Shown piece by piece: positions 15,061 through 24,173 of a stretch of 64,000 nucleotides of DNA. A program made the position numbers and the translations under genes. A model generated the notes under the pieces. That model made no database searches and was not told where the DNA came from. It worked only from the letters and a program-made list of their open reading frames with translations. This stretch comes from JANQEU01 sp965601455 (lineage in GTDB: Bacteria; Bacteroidota; Bacteroidia; Cytophagales; Cyclobacteriaceae). The stretch covers positions 4,712,001 to 4,776,000 of the forward strand of contig OZ271831.1 in NCBI GenBank assembly GCA_965601455.1, given 5' to 3'. The first letter of the stretch is position 1. Each line of letters begins with the position of its first letter.

Positions 15061-15723
15061 ATGCGGAAACTCACTATTACCTTCCTCCTTCTTTTTTCAT
15101 TGTTTCATTTTGCCGAAGCCCAATTTCAATTGGGTTTAAAGTTTTCACCGGCTGTTTCAAGCAACCGGGTTAAACTTATTTCGGATCAAAGTAACGACAC
15201 CCTGGATATTGGTGGTGCAGGATCCAGAACTGTCTTCTCTCTCGGTCTGATTGGAGATTACAATATTGCAGATACCTACATTTTCAACTCTGGAATCATC
15301 TGGATACCTAAAAAGATTAGGTTCACGGTTGCTCCGGGTGATGATGGAGGTAGCTACCCAAATGCTCAAGAGGAATATAATCTTCAATACTTACAGATTC
15401 CCATAACATTAAAACTATATACCAACGAAATCTTGCCAGACCTGGCAATTTTCTTTCAGTTGGGAATGGCAAGTGAATTCAAAGTTTTTGAGGAGCCTGA
15501 TAGAGAAGAATATGTATTGATCGACCGTTTCCGGTTTTTTGATACCTCAGTGATTCTTGGAGGCGGTGTGGAATACCGGGCAGGCATTAACACAATACTG
15601 TTCGTGGATGTTAACTACCAACGTGGGCTTGTTTCAGCTATAAAATCAACAGGAGTCCCCGTTGAAGGTGACTTCACCATCAGGAACTCCATGTTAATGT
15701 TTGAATTCGGAATAAAATTTTAG
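15061..15723 (+). CDS. Outer-membrane beta-barrel protein (PorT-like)
   Basis: A 220-residue protein with a cleavable signal peptide (MRKLTITFLLLFSLFHFAEA, then QF). The remainder alternates hydrophobic and polar residues and ends in an aromatic residue (MFEFGIKF), as expected for an outer-membrane beta-barrel. It resembles the PorT/SprT group of Bacteroidota barrels linked to type IX secretion; its place next to gldB supports that, but a generic small barrel is also possible. A -7-like box (TATTTTTG, 15019-15026) lies 35 bases upstream. Its stop overlaps the convergent RNase gene by 4 bases. Confidence 0.75.
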   Translation: MRKLTITFLLLFSLFHFAEAQFQLGLKFSPAVSSNRVKLISDQSNDTLDIGGAGSRTVFSLGLIGDYNIADTYIFNSGIIWIPKKIRFTVAPGDDGGSYPNAQEEYNLQYLQIPITLKLYTNEILPDLAIFFQLGMASEFKVFEEPDREEYVLIDRFRFFDTSVILGGGVEYRAGINTILFVDVNYQRGLVSAIKSTGVPVEGDFTIRNSMLMFEFGIKF

Positions 15724-17270
15724 GTTTCTATAAGTTCTCCATGGCCATTTACGAAGTTATATTCGGTAATGGCAAGCGAAGAATCTTCCTCGAGATTCAC
15801 CCATTTCCCATATTTCATGTACCATTTATATCTTCTTGAGAGCAATCCTCGAGTGAAATATGCATATAGATACGGGTGAAGAGAAAGTGCAAGTTTCTTT
15901 TCATTCTGCTTGGTAAAGAAGTACTCCAGATCTGATTCAATCTGGTCAGCCACAGCTATGGAAGCCGATATACTTCCGGTTCCATTACAAGTTGGGCATT
16001 GCTCCTTTGTCGTGATGTTCAATTCGGGTCTAACTCTCTGCCTGGTAATTTGCATGAGACCAAACTTGGAAAGCGGTAGGATTGTATGCTTCGAACGATC
16101 TTCAGACATCTCCTCCTTTATTTTTCGATATAGGATTTTCTTGTTTTCCGTCTTCCGCATATCAATGAAATCAATTACGATGATTCCACCCATATCTCTC
16201 AACCTTAATTGCCTGGCAATTTCTTTAGCAGCTTCAATGTTTACCGTAAGAGCGGTAGTCTCCTGATCCTCCTCACGATTCGATTTATTACCACTGTTTA
16301 CATCGATAACATGTAATGCCTCGGTATGTTCAATGATCAAATAACCACCGTTGGCAACAGACACGGATTTACCAAAGGAGGTCTTAAGTTGCCTCTCTAT
16401 TCCAAAACTTTCGAATAGCTTGACTCTACCGTTGTACTGCTTTATTATTTTTTCCTTGTCCGGCGCAATTTTCTGGATGTACCTCTTGATCTCGTTGTAG
16501 AGGTCTTTGTTATCTACGGTAATTGAGTCAAATGACTCATTCAGCACATCTCTTAATATTGAATTTGCTCTAGATACTTCACCGATAACCTTATCATTGA
16601 CTTTGGCTTTTCGGAGTTTCTTCATCCCATCTTTCCAGATATTAACCAGGTTTTGCAAGTCGTTGTCAAGTTCCTTGACATCTTTTCCTTGGGCTACTGT
16701 TCGGATAATGACACCGAAGTGCTCTGGTTTGATAGAATTGATTAGTCGAGATAATCTCTTACGTTCATTGCCATCAGTGATTTTCTTCGAAACGTTGACA
16801 GCTTTTGAGAATGGGACAAGTATAATGTACCTGCCTGCGATGGACAACTCACATGAAAGTCTAGGTCCTTTGGTTGAAATGGGCTCCTTTACAACCTGAA
16901 CCAATATTTTCTGGTTTTTTGATAAAACCTGATTGATTTTACCCAGTTTATTGATGTCGGGTTCATGCTTAAATCCAGTAAGCATGGACCCGAAATCTTT
17001 ACGAGTTTGGATCAGTTTAGTAAACTTGTTGAGTGACTGTACCTGAGGTCCTAAGTCTAGGTAATGTAGAAAAGCGTCTTTTTCATACCCAATGTCTATG
17101 AATGCGGCATTGAGACCTTGTACAACTTTTTTTACTGAACCTAAATAAATGTCACCAACATTGAATTGAGTTCCCGGTTCTTCTTGATGGAACTCAACTA
17201 ATTTTCGCCCTTTAAGTAATGCAATCCGACTTCCATTCTGAGTTGAATCGATATACAATTCAGTACTCAT
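15720..17270 (-). CDS. rng: Ribonuclease E/G
   Basis: This 516-residue endoribonuclease is of the RNase G/CafA type. It has an N-terminal S1-like RNA-binding region (about 35-130, DIYLGSVKKVVQGLNAAFID) and the DNase-I-like catalytic core. The two Mg-binding Asp residues lie in HVIDVNSG and IIVIDFIDM, followed by the Zn-link CPTCNGTG that joins dimers. There is no RNase E C-terminal scaffold. It acts in rRNA maturation and mRNA turnover. It is the last gene of the HU / TPR / COX24-microprotein operon. Confidence 0.93.
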   Translation of the reverse strand: MSTELYIDSTQNGSRIALLKGRKLVEFHQEEPGTQFNVGDIYLGSVKKVVQGLNAAFIDIGYEKDAFLHYLDLGPQVQSLNKFTKLIQTRKDFGSMLTGFKHEPDINKLGKINQVLSKNQKILVQVVKEPISTKGPRLSCELSIAGRYIILVPFSKAVNVSKKITDGNERKRLSRLINSIKPEHFGVIIRTVAQGKDVKELDNDLQNLVNIWKDGMKKLRKAKVNDKVIGEVSRANSILRDVLNESFDSITVDNKDLYNEIKRYIQKIAPDKEKIIKQYNGRVKLFESFGIERQLKTSFGKSVSVANGGYLIIEHTEALHVIDVNSGNKSNREEDQETTALTVNIEAAKEIARQLRLRDMGGIIVIDFIDMRKTENKKILYRKIKEEMSEDRSKHTILPLSKFGLMQITRQRVRPELNITTKEQCPTCNGTGSISASIAVADQIESDLEYFFTKQNEKKLALSLHPYLYAYFTRGLLSRRYKWYMKYGKWVNLEEDSSLAITEYNFVNGHGELIET

Positions 17271-17287
17271 TTTTTAACCGGATTTAA

Positions 17288-17377
17288 TTACTTCTTCTTA
17301 TGACGATTCTTTCTAAGTCTCTTTTTTCTTTTGTGTGTAGAGATCTTATGTCTCTTTCTTTTCTTACCACAAGGCAT
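17288..17377 (-). CDS. 29-residue AURKAIP1/COX24-domain microprotein
   Basis: ATG at 17377 opens a 29-codon frame: MPCGKKRKRHKIS followed by an almost wholly basic tail (KRKKRLRKNRHKKK). This matches the very short AURKAIP1/COX24-domain proteins that are almost invariant in Bacteroidota and usually encoded beside RNase G. The mitochondrial relative is a small-subunit ribosomal protein, so a ribosome-associated role is a fair inference. It lies between the TPR gene and rng. Confidence 0.85.
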   Translation of the reverse strand: MPCGKKRKRHKISTHKRKKRLRKNRHKKK

Positions 17378-17388
17378 AATTCAATATT

Positions 17389-18168
17389 TTATTTTTCTTC
17401 TAAATACTCCCTTGCTGCGGACACGACGGCAATGTCGGCGTCTTCTGCCTCAACAACGGAATTCAATAATTTCTTTGCTCTTTCTTCATCACCTGTTTCT
17501 CTTAAGCAAAGCGCCAGGTACAACATCGCTTCATAGTCGTAAGCGTCCTGTTCTAATAAACTGGTGAAGCGGGACACTCCAGATTCAAATTGACCTGATT
17601 GCATAGAGAGTAGGCCAAGATTCAAAACAGCCTCTCGATAGGTAGGATCTTCTTCAACAACGCTACGCAGCATCGTTACTCCTTGCATAGGGTTTTGAGT
17701 CATTACCAATATCATTCCCATGCGGGTTTTAGCTTGAAGATCGTTTGGATCAATTGCAAGAATCCTATTTAGAATTTCTTGATGCGCCTGACTATATTCC
17801 ATCGCCATCTCAGTAGTTGACGACCGCTGGAATACGGTGTACACTTTGCTTGAAACACGTTTCAAATTAAGAAAAGAACTATCTCTTTGTAGGGAGCTAA
17901 TAGAAACACTAAAGGCACTATCCAGATACCCGTATTTCAGATAATATCCCGCCAAAGAGTCCGCAAAGTTAACGTAATTTTCTAAACTTTCTTCTTCCAG
18001 TTTTGCCTGTAAATCAGCGATTACCGCCGCATCCTCTTGAGTGATACTGAAATCATGCTCTTCAATTTCAGAACTGGTTTCATTTTCTACAACGATCCTC
18101 GGCAATCGGAAAATCAGAAATACTGCTAGACAACCACCGGCTATCAGCAGATATTGAATAGGTTTCAT
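17389..18168 (-). CDS. Membrane-anchored TPR protein
   Basis: This 259-residue protein has an N-terminal membrane anchor (about 5-20), a polar linker, and tetratricopeptide repeats through the C-terminal half. Clear units occur around DPNDLQAKTRMGMILV, DPTYREAVLNLGLLSM and DAYDYEAMLYLALCL. It probably serves as a protein-protein scaffold on the periplasmic face. It starts 3 bases after the HU gene and belongs to the HU-rng operon, an arrangement I associate with Bacteroidota generally. Confidence 0.8.
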   Translation of the reverse strand: MKPIQYLLIAGGCLAVFLIFRLPRIVVENETSSEIEEHDFSITQEDAAVIADLQAKLEEESLENYVNFADSLAGYYLKYGYLDSAFSVSISSLQRDSSFLNLKRVSSKVYTVFQRSSTTEMAMEYSQAHQEILNRILAIDPNDLQAKTRMGMILVMTQNPMQGVTMLRSVVEEDPTYREAVLNLGLLSMQSGQFESGVSRFTSLLEQDAYDYEAMLYLALCLRETGDEERAKKLLNSVVEAEDADIAVVSAAREYLEEK

Positions 18169-18171
18169 GAA

Positions 18172-18471
18172 TTATCCTCGAGGCTTAAGCTTGCTGCTTT
18201 TTCGTATTTTCTCCACAAAAATCTTGGATGGCTTGAAACTGGGAACGTAGTGTTCGTCAATTACAATTGCTGTATTCTTGGAGATGTTTCGAGCAATTTT
18301 CTTCGCTCGCTTTTTGTTGATAAAGCTCCCAAAGCCACGAACATATATATTCTCCCCTTCAGCCATCGAGTTCTTTACCACTGAAAAAAATGCCTCAACG
18401 GCAACCTGAACATCAGCTTTGTCTATCCCTGTCTTGTCAGAAATCTCATTTATTACGTCCGCTTTTGTCAC
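18172..18471 (-). CDS. HU/IHF-family DNA-binding protein
   Basis: A 99-residue histone-like protein with the HU fold: MTKADVINEISDKTGIDKAD, the VRGFGSFINKKR turn, and a basic C-terminal segment (FKPSKIFVEKIRKSSKLKPRG). The DNA-intercalating arm reads ISKNTAIVIDEHYVPSF, where the usual Pro-containing RNPxTG is altered. It compacts or bends DNA as a dimer. The start is GTG at 18471. A perfect promoter (TTTG-N19-TAAATTTG) lies at 18516-18546 and drives the four-gene operon that ends with rng. Confidence 0.9.
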   Translation of the reverse strand: MTKADVINEISDKTGIDKADVQVAVEAFFSVVKNSMAEGENIYVRGFGSFINKKRAKKIARNISKNTAIVIDEHYVPSFKPSKIFVEKIRKSSKLKPRG

Positions 18472-18515
18472 GCCTTATATTGTTTTGTTTTCGTTTATTC
18501 TTCTTATTGGGCGGT

Positions 18516-18546
18516 CAAATTTAATTTTGACGCTATTAAATACAAA
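18516..18546 (-). promoter_or_regulatory. Promoter of the HU-TPR-COX24-rng operon
   Basis: On the minus strand TTTG, 19 bases, then TAAATTTG: a full match to the Bacteroidota consensus. It lies 45 bases before the GTG start of the HU gene. Confidence 0.72.
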
Positions 18547-18581
18547 TCCCAAGAATATTTATTTACTCAAATCCGCCAAAG

Positions 18582-19619
18582 GTGTCTGGAAATAACCTAA
18601 CAAATGACCTAATCTTCTGGTATTCAAGAAAAAAGAGAGACCTCCCGTGGAGAATTGAACCTCTTCCATACAAGGTTTGGATATCTGAAATTATCCTTCA
18701 GCAAACCCGTGTACAACAAGGGCTTCCTTATTATTTCCGGTTCATCGAGAAATTCCCAACGGTTAAGGTACTAGCTGAAGCGAATCTGGAAGAAGTCTTA
18801 AAAGAATGGGAAGGATTAGGATACTATAGTCGTGCAAGAAATATGCACGAAGCCGCAAAACAAGTAATGTATGAATGGGGAGGTAGCTTCCCGGATTCAT
18901 ACAAAAAGCTATTGACACTTAAGGGGGTGGGTGAATATACCGCAGCTGCTATTTCCTCCATTTGTTTCAATGAACCTGTTCCGGTAGTAGATGGAAATGT
19001 ATTCCGAGTGTTTTCAAGACTATTCAGAATCAAAGACGACATTGCCAAAGCAACCACCAAGAAGTTGTTTAGGGGAGTCATCAAACCCTATGTTCCTGAA
19101 ACCATGCCAGGTGAATTTAATCAAGCGGTCATGGAACTAGGTGCATTAATTTGTTCTCCGAAAAATCCCAAGTGCAATGAATGCCCTGTTGAGACTTACT
19201 GTGAGGCCCGAAAAATCAAAGAACAGTCGTTTTTCCCGGTGAAGTCAAAGATTTCCCGGCCTAAGAATAGACATTTCGACTATTATATTATTCAACATAA
19301 CAATCAGGTAGGGTTGCGTAAAAGATCCGATAAAGATATCTGGAATGGACTTTATGAGTTTCATCTTCACGAGAAGTCTTCTTCTCCTGGTGATAATCCT
19401 CCTTTGCCACTGATGCAGGAAGAATCTCCGGTTTATTTTAAGCATCAACTTTCTCACCAAACTATTCATGCAAGCTTCCATGAGGTTCGAATTGATGATG
19501 CCAAAGAATTTGATGAACTGCTTAATAAATTGAACTTACAATCATACTCTAAAGATGAATTGGTAAATTTGCCAAAACCTAAACTGATTATTAACTATCT
19601 TAATCAGTGGAACCAGTAA
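18582..19619 (+). CDS. mutY: A/G-specific adenine glycosylase MutY
   Basis: This 345-residue base-excision-repair enzyme removes adenine mispaired with 8-oxoguanine. It has catalytic Glu36 (ISEIILQQTR), the helix-hairpin-helix LKGVGEYTAAAI (113-124) and catalytic Asp137 (VVDGNVFR). The [4Fe-4S] ligands are Cys191, Cys198, Cys201 and Cys207. A C-terminal NUDIX-like domain (about 230-340) recognises 8-oxoG. The start is GTG at 18582. It heads the plus-strand run mutY-ssb-gldE-gldD-recG. Confidence 0.93.
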   Translation: MSGNNLTNDLIFWYSRKKRDLPWRIEPLPYKVWISEIILQQTRVQQGLPYYFRFIEKFPTVKVLAEANLEEVLKEWEGLGYYSRARNMHEAAKQVMYEWGGSFPDSYKKLLTLKGVGEYTAAAISSICFNEPVPVVDGNVFRVFSRLFRIKDDIAKATTKKLFRGVIKPYVPETMPGEFNQAVMELGALICSPKNPKCNECPVETYCEARKIKEQSFFPVKSKISRPKNRHFDYYIIQHNNQVGLRKRSDKDIWNGLYEFHLHEKSSSPGDNPPLPLMQEESPVYFKHQLSHQTIHASFHEVRIDDAKEFDELLNKLNLQSYSKDELVNLPKPKLIINYLNQWNQ

Positions 19620-19631
19620 AATAATTGTAAG

Positions 19632-20096
19632 ATGGCCGGAGTGAATAAAGTGATCCTTGTCGGAAATTTGGGACGGGATCCCGAAGTAAGGTATTTAGAG
19701 AATGGATCCGTAGTGGCTAATGTAACACTGGCAACTACGGAAAGTTATAAGAACAAGGAAGGTCAACGTGTTGACAATACCGAATGGCATGACCTCGAAA
19801 TGTGGGATGGGTTGGCAAAAATTGCCGAACAATATCTCTCCAAAGGCAAAAGCATTTACGTTGAAGGCCGAATCAAATCTGATACCTGGCAAGATGACCA
19901 GGGAAACAACAGAAAAAGAATTCGAATTCGTGTGCAAAACATGACCATGCTCGGCGGTGCCTCTTCCACGGGTGATATGAGTTCCCAACCGAGTCAGTCT
20001 GACTATCAGTCTGCTCCTGCAGCGCCAAAACAGTCAGCGCCACAGCCGAGCTACGAGCCCCCGGCTAATGATGTGACGGATGATTTGCCGTTCTAA
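19632..20096 (+). CDS. ssb: Single-stranded DNA-binding protein
   Basis: A 154-residue SSB. The N-terminal OB fold (1 to about 108) begins MAGVNKVILVGNLGRDPEVR and includes the ENGSVVANVTLATTE and NTEWHDLEMW strands. A flexible Ser/Gln/Pro/Ala-rich linker leads to the conserved acidic tip DDLPF, which recruits replication and repair partners. It lies 12 bases after mutY. Confidence 0.95.
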   Translation: MAGVNKVILVGNLGRDPEVRYLENGSVVANVTLATTESYKNKEGQRVDNTEWHDLEMWDGLAKIAEQYLSKGKSIYVEGRIKSDTWQDDQGNNRKRIRIRVQNMTMLGGASSTGDMSSQPSQSDYQSAPAAPKQSAPQPSYEPPANDVTDDLPF

Positions 20097-20117
20097 GTTG
20101 AACCAAATTGAACTTTA

Positions 20118-21467
20118 TTGGAAAATAATCCCGACGACCCTCTTCCCTCGATTTTACTAGCAGGGATTACGGACTTGCCGCCTTCATTCTATATTCTGAA
20201 TCTGGTAATTATTCTATTCCTGTTGCTAGCTTCTGGTTTGGTCTCCGGATCAGAGATTGCCTTTTTTTCACTTGATCCGGAAAGCTTGAAGAAAAAAGAC
20301 GGAAAATCCGGTGACAGAATTCTGACGCTGGTTACTCACCCTAGACAATTACTGGCCACGATTCTGATTCTAAATAACTTGATCAATGTATTTATAGTTA
20401 CCCTTTCAACTTACATGCTTTGGCAAATGGTTGGTAAAGATGTAGGAGGAGGTGCAATAGCCGTACTAACCACTACAATTACCATTCTCATCACTTTTTT
20501 TGGAGAAATTGTTCCCAAAGTATATGCAAGTCATAACTCCATGCAGTTCGCAAGTTTCACAAGTCCGGCGATACTCTTTTTCAATGGTTTGCTTCGACCT
20601 ATTTCCTGGACATTATTATCAATTAGTAATGTGATTGAAAGACGAATTGAAAAAAAGGGTTACAATCTTTCTGTTGAAGAGCTCCATCAAGCGTTGGAGA
20701 TTACAACAGAGGCAGAAAGTACAGAGGAGGAAAAGGGTATACTAAAAGGCATTGTCAATTTCGGCACCTTATCTGTAAAACAGGTCATGAAATCACGCGT
20801 TGATGTAACTGCCATAGACGTATCCAGTAACTTTCACGAGTTGATGGATCAGATTAATAAAACCGGGTTCTCCAGACTTCCAGTTTACAAAGAAACCATT
20901 GACAAAATTGAAGGTATACTGTATATCAAGGATGTGCTTCCATATTTAAATGAAGAAGATGACTTTGAATGGCAAAGATTGCTACGTGAAGTCTACTTCG
21001 TCCCTGAAAGCAAGAAGATAGATGATCTCTTCAAAGATTTTCAACGAAAACATGTACACCTTGCTATTGTGGTAGATGAATACGGAGGAACAGAAGGTTT
21101 AATAACCATGGAAGACATCATCGAGGAAATTGTTGGCGAAATCAATGACGAATTTGACGAGGAAACCGAAACGGAGTACAAACGAATTGATCAAAATACT
21201 TTCAGCTTTGAGGGGAAAATTTCACTAAATGATTTCTCGAAAATACTAGAGATCGATGCGGGCACGTTTGATGAAGTAAAAGGTGAAAGCGAATCCCTTG
21301 GCGGACTTCTTCTTGAGATGAACCAAAAACTTCCTAACGCAGGTGAGAAAATTCAATATCATCATTTTCACTTTACCGTGATCGCAGTGGATCACAAAAA
21401 AATCAAACGTGTGCGAGTTTTTGTAAATCCAGAAAAAGAAGGCGTTGCCGGTGAAGATGAAGATTGA
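20118..21467 (+). CDS. gldE: Gliding-motility protein GldE (CNNM/CBS family)
   Basis: This 449-residue membrane protein has an N-terminal CNNM/DUF21 domain with about four membrane segments (about 25-170), a CBS pair (about 215-335) and a CorC/HlyC-type C-terminal domain (about 355-440). Its place directly before gldD identifies it as GldE, which in Flavobacterium is thought to work with GldD. Relatives act in Mg/Co transport. It starts with TTG at 20118 and overlaps gldD. Confidence 0.88.
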   Translation: MENNPDDPLPSILLAGITDLPPSFYILNLVIILFLLLASGLVSGSEIAFFSLDPESLKKKDGKSGDRILTLVTHPRQLLATILILNNLINVFIVTLSTYMLWQMVGKDVGGGAIAVLTTTITILITFFGEIVPKVYASHNSMQFASFTSPAILFFNGLLRPISWTLLSISNVIERRIEKKGYNLSVEELHQALEITTEAESTEEEKGILKGIVNFGTLSVKQVMKSRVDVTAIDVSSNFHELMDQINKTGFSRLPVYKETIDKIEGILYIKDVLPYLNEEDDFEWQRLLREVYFVPESKKIDDLFKDFQRKHVHLAIVVDEYGGTEGLITMEDIIEEIVGEINDEFDEETETEYKRIDQNTFSFEGKISLNDFSKILEIDAGTFDEVKGESESLGGLLLEMNQKLPNAGEKIQYHHFHFTVIAVDHKKIKRVRVFVNPEKEGVAGEDED

Positions 21468-22032
21468 ATTACTGTTCATTACGGCCATCATTTTACTACT
21501 AAGTTGTGAAAAGGCCTACCTTCCGAAACCAAAAGGATACAATCGAATTGTTCTTCCTGAGGCAGAATATGTGTCTCTTCCCGATACATTTCCATATGAT
21601 TTTGATTATTCAACCCATGCCAAAGTATATAGAGACACATCATGGATAAGAGATCGATACTGGATCGATTTGTTTTACCCATATTTCGATGCAACTGTTC
21701 AAATAACCTACAAGGCAATTAAGGAAGATTCACTTTTTGAGGATTATTTAAATGACAGTTTTCGCCTAACATCTAAACACAATGTAAAAGCATATGCCAT
21801 TGATGAAAAAATTCTATTCCTCAACTCAGGAAATATCGCAACAGTGAATGAGCTTGAAGGAGAGGTTCCTAGTCCCTTTCAATTTCACATCACAGATAGT
21901 TCTAGACATTTCCTTCGTGGGTCCCTGTATTTCAAAATGGCCGACAAAAATGATTCGTTGAGACCCAGTATTGACTTTATAAAAAACGATATCATTCACA
22001 TGCTCAATACCCTCGAATGGCGTGATTTATAA
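21457..22032 (+). CDS. gldD: Gliding-motility lipoprotein GldD
   Basis: This 191-residue lipoprotein has a signal peptide ending in lipobox LLLSC (Cys17) and the GldD hallmark YLPKPKGYNRI just after it. The mature part, with WIDLFYPYFDATVQITYK and the C-terminal IDFIKNDIIHMLNTLEW, also matches the family. GldD is needed for gliding and type IX secretion. ATG at 21457 is the natural start and overlaps gldE by 11 bases; the longer TTG form at 21445 would put charged residues in front of the signal peptide. Confidence 0.92.
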   Translation: MKIELLFITAIILLLSCEKAYLPKPKGYNRIVLPEAEYVSLPDTFPYDFDYSTHAKVYRDTSWIRDRYWIDLFYPYFDATVQITYKAIKEDSLFEDYLNDSFRLTSKHNVKAYAIDEKILFLNSGNIATVNELEGEVPSPFQFHITDSSRHFLRGSLYFKMADKNDSLRPSIDFIKNDIIHMLNTLEWRDL

Positions 22033-22072
22033 GTAACTTTCAAACGTTTTGTTCCCCCACTGAGCATACAGC

Positions 22073-24166
22073 GTGTCGCGATACTTTCAAAAATCACTGG
22101 ATTTCCTACGGGGTTTAGGACCTCAAAAAGCTGAGTTACTAGCCAAGGAATTAAACCTCTACACGTTTGGAGATCTAATCCAATATTTTCCCTTTCGATA
22201 CGAGGATCGTACTAAGTTTTATAAAATTCAAGATCTGCATGAGGACCTTCCTTATGTTCAGGTTCAGGGATCAATCCGATCGTTCCAAATGACAGGAATT
22301 AAAAGAAAACAGCGTCTGGTAGCGACTTTTGTAGATGATACCGGGGAAATGGAATTGGTATGGTTCCAGGGGGCTCGATGGATTCAACAAAGACTGAAAC
22401 CAGGTGTGTCCTATGTTATTTTTGGTAAACCCGCTCGTTACGGAAAAAAACTTAGTGTCGCCCATCCGGAAATTGATATACAGCAAGAAAAGAAATCAAA
22501 TAGCAGTTTTCTGAACCCTGTATACAACACAACAGAAAAGCTAAAGAGGAAATATATTGATTCCCGAAGTATAAATAGATTTCTGCGGACTTTAGTGAAG
22601 GATGCTATCCCCCATATTCCAGAAACATTACCAAACTATGTACAACAGGAGTTTCACCTTATTGATAAGAAAACTGCAATTGTAAACATTCATTTTCCCG
22701 AAAACTCAGACCTCCTGAAAAAGGCTCAATATCGACTAAAATTCGAAGAGCTCTTCTATGTCCAACTGCGATTGATCAAACTCAAACTAGCACGTACCGA
22801 AACGTTTCGGGGCCTCGTTTTCGGCAATAGCCTATTACTAAATGAATTCTACAATCAACACCTTCCCTTCCAACTCACTGACGCCCAAAAACGTGTTGTG
22901 AAAGAGATTTATTCTGACTTCCGCTCAGGCAAGCAGATGAATAGATTGGTTCAGGGGGATGTTGGAAGCGGAAAAACAATGGTAGCATTTCTCACCATGC
23001 TAATTGCGATTAGCAACGGAGCACAATGTGCATTCATGGCCCCCACCGAAATCTTAGCTGAACAACATTTCGAAGGGCTATCAGCATTTGCCAAACTAAT
23101 GGGAATAAAAATTGCGCGTCTAACGGGTTCCTCTAAGCAATCGGAAAGGAAAGCACTACATGTAGCCCTGGAAACTGGAGTAATACAAATACTTGTGGGC
23201 ACACACGCACTTATAGAAGACAAGGTGAAATTTCAAAACCTGGGAGTGGCAGTAATCGATGAGCAACATCGTTTTGGTGTGGCTCAACGGGCACGCCTTT
23301 GGAAAAAAGGGCAAGAAACCTACCCACATGTACTTGTCATGACAGCTACCCCCATTCCTAGAACGCTCGCCATGACTCTCTACGGTGATCTGGATATTAG
23401 TGTGATTGATGAGCTGCCCAGCGGCAGAAAACCAATTGTCACGCGTCACATGAGAGACTCTCAACGAATCCAGCTATTCCATTTTATAGACCAAGAAATC
23501 AAAAAAGGACGGCAAGCATACATTGTGTATCCATTGATAGAAGAATCAGAAAAAATGGATTATAAAGATCTAATGGATGGATATGAGAGTATTGCGAGGC
23601 GATTCCCGGAATATCATATTTCTATACTACATGGCCGAATGAAAAGCGAAGACAAAGACTTCGAAATGAAACGGTTTGTTCAAGGTGAAACACAAATTAT
23701 GGTGGCAACCACAGTTATAGAGGTTGGTGTAAATGTTCCAAACGCATCGGTAATGGTTATCGAGAACTCAGAACGATTTGGCCTAAGCCAATTGCATCAA
23801 TTAAGAGGAAGAGTCGGACGTGGAGCGGAGCAGTCATACTGCATCCTTATGACTGGAGTCAAGCTAAGCAATGAGGCCAAAACGAGAGTATCAACAATGG
23901 TTGAGACAAATGATGGATTTAAAATCGCTGAAACAGATCTTCAACTTCGAGGCCCAGGTGATTTAATGGGTACCAAACAAAGTGGGGCTTTGGATTTAAT
24001 GATTTCCAATTTATCATCAGATGGAGAAATACTTAACCTTGCCAGGAATGCTGCGAATTCACTTTTGAAAGTAGACCCTGACATAAAAGCGGAACGAAAC
24101 CATCTTATAAAAACTCATATAGATTCCCTTTCCGACAAGGTTTTAAACTGGAGTAGAATTAGTTGA
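22073..24166 (+). CDS. recG: ATP-dependent DNA helicase RecG
   Basis: A 697-residue helicase close in length to E. coli RecG (693). It has the N-terminal wedge/OB domain (about 60-160), Walker A GDVGSGKT (about 294-301), a DEQH box (VIDEQHRFG), motif III TATPIPRTLAMT and the QLRGRVGRG motif VI. It remodels stalled forks and Holliday junctions. The start is GTG at 22073, 40 bases after gldD. Confidence 0.95.
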   Translation: MSRYFQKSLDFLRGLGPQKAELLAKELNLYTFGDLIQYFPFRYEDRTKFYKIQDLHEDLPYVQVQGSIRSFQMTGIKRKQRLVATFVDDTGEMELVWFQGARWIQQRLKPGVSYVIFGKPARYGKKLSVAHPEIDIQQEKKSNSSFLNPVYNTTEKLKRKYIDSRSINRFLRTLVKDAIPHIPETLPNYVQQEFHLIDKKTAIVNIHFPENSDLLKKAQYRLKFEELFYVQLRLIKLKLARTETFRGLVFGNSLLLNEFYNQHLPFQLTDAQKRVVKEIYSDFRSGKQMNRLVQGDVGSGKTMVAFLTMLIAISNGAQCAFMAPTEILAEQHFEGLSAFAKLMGIKIARLTGSSKQSERKALHVALETGVIQILVGTHALIEDKVKFQNLGVAVIDEQHRFGVAQRARLWKKGQETYPHVLVMTATPIPRTLAMTLYGDLDISVIDELPSGRKPIVTRHMRDSQRIQLFHFIDQEIKKGRQAYIVYPLIEESEKMDYKDLMDGYESIARRFPEYHISILHGRMKSEDKDFEMKRFVQGETQIMVATTVIEVGVNVPNASVMVIENSERFGLSQLHQLRGRVGRGAEQSYCILMTGVKLSNEAKTRVSTMVETNDGFKIAETDLQLRGPGDLMGTKQSGALDLMISNLSSDGEILNLARNAANSLLKVDPDIKAERNHLIKTHIDSLSDKVLNWSRIS

Positions 24167-24173
24167 AGCAGGA

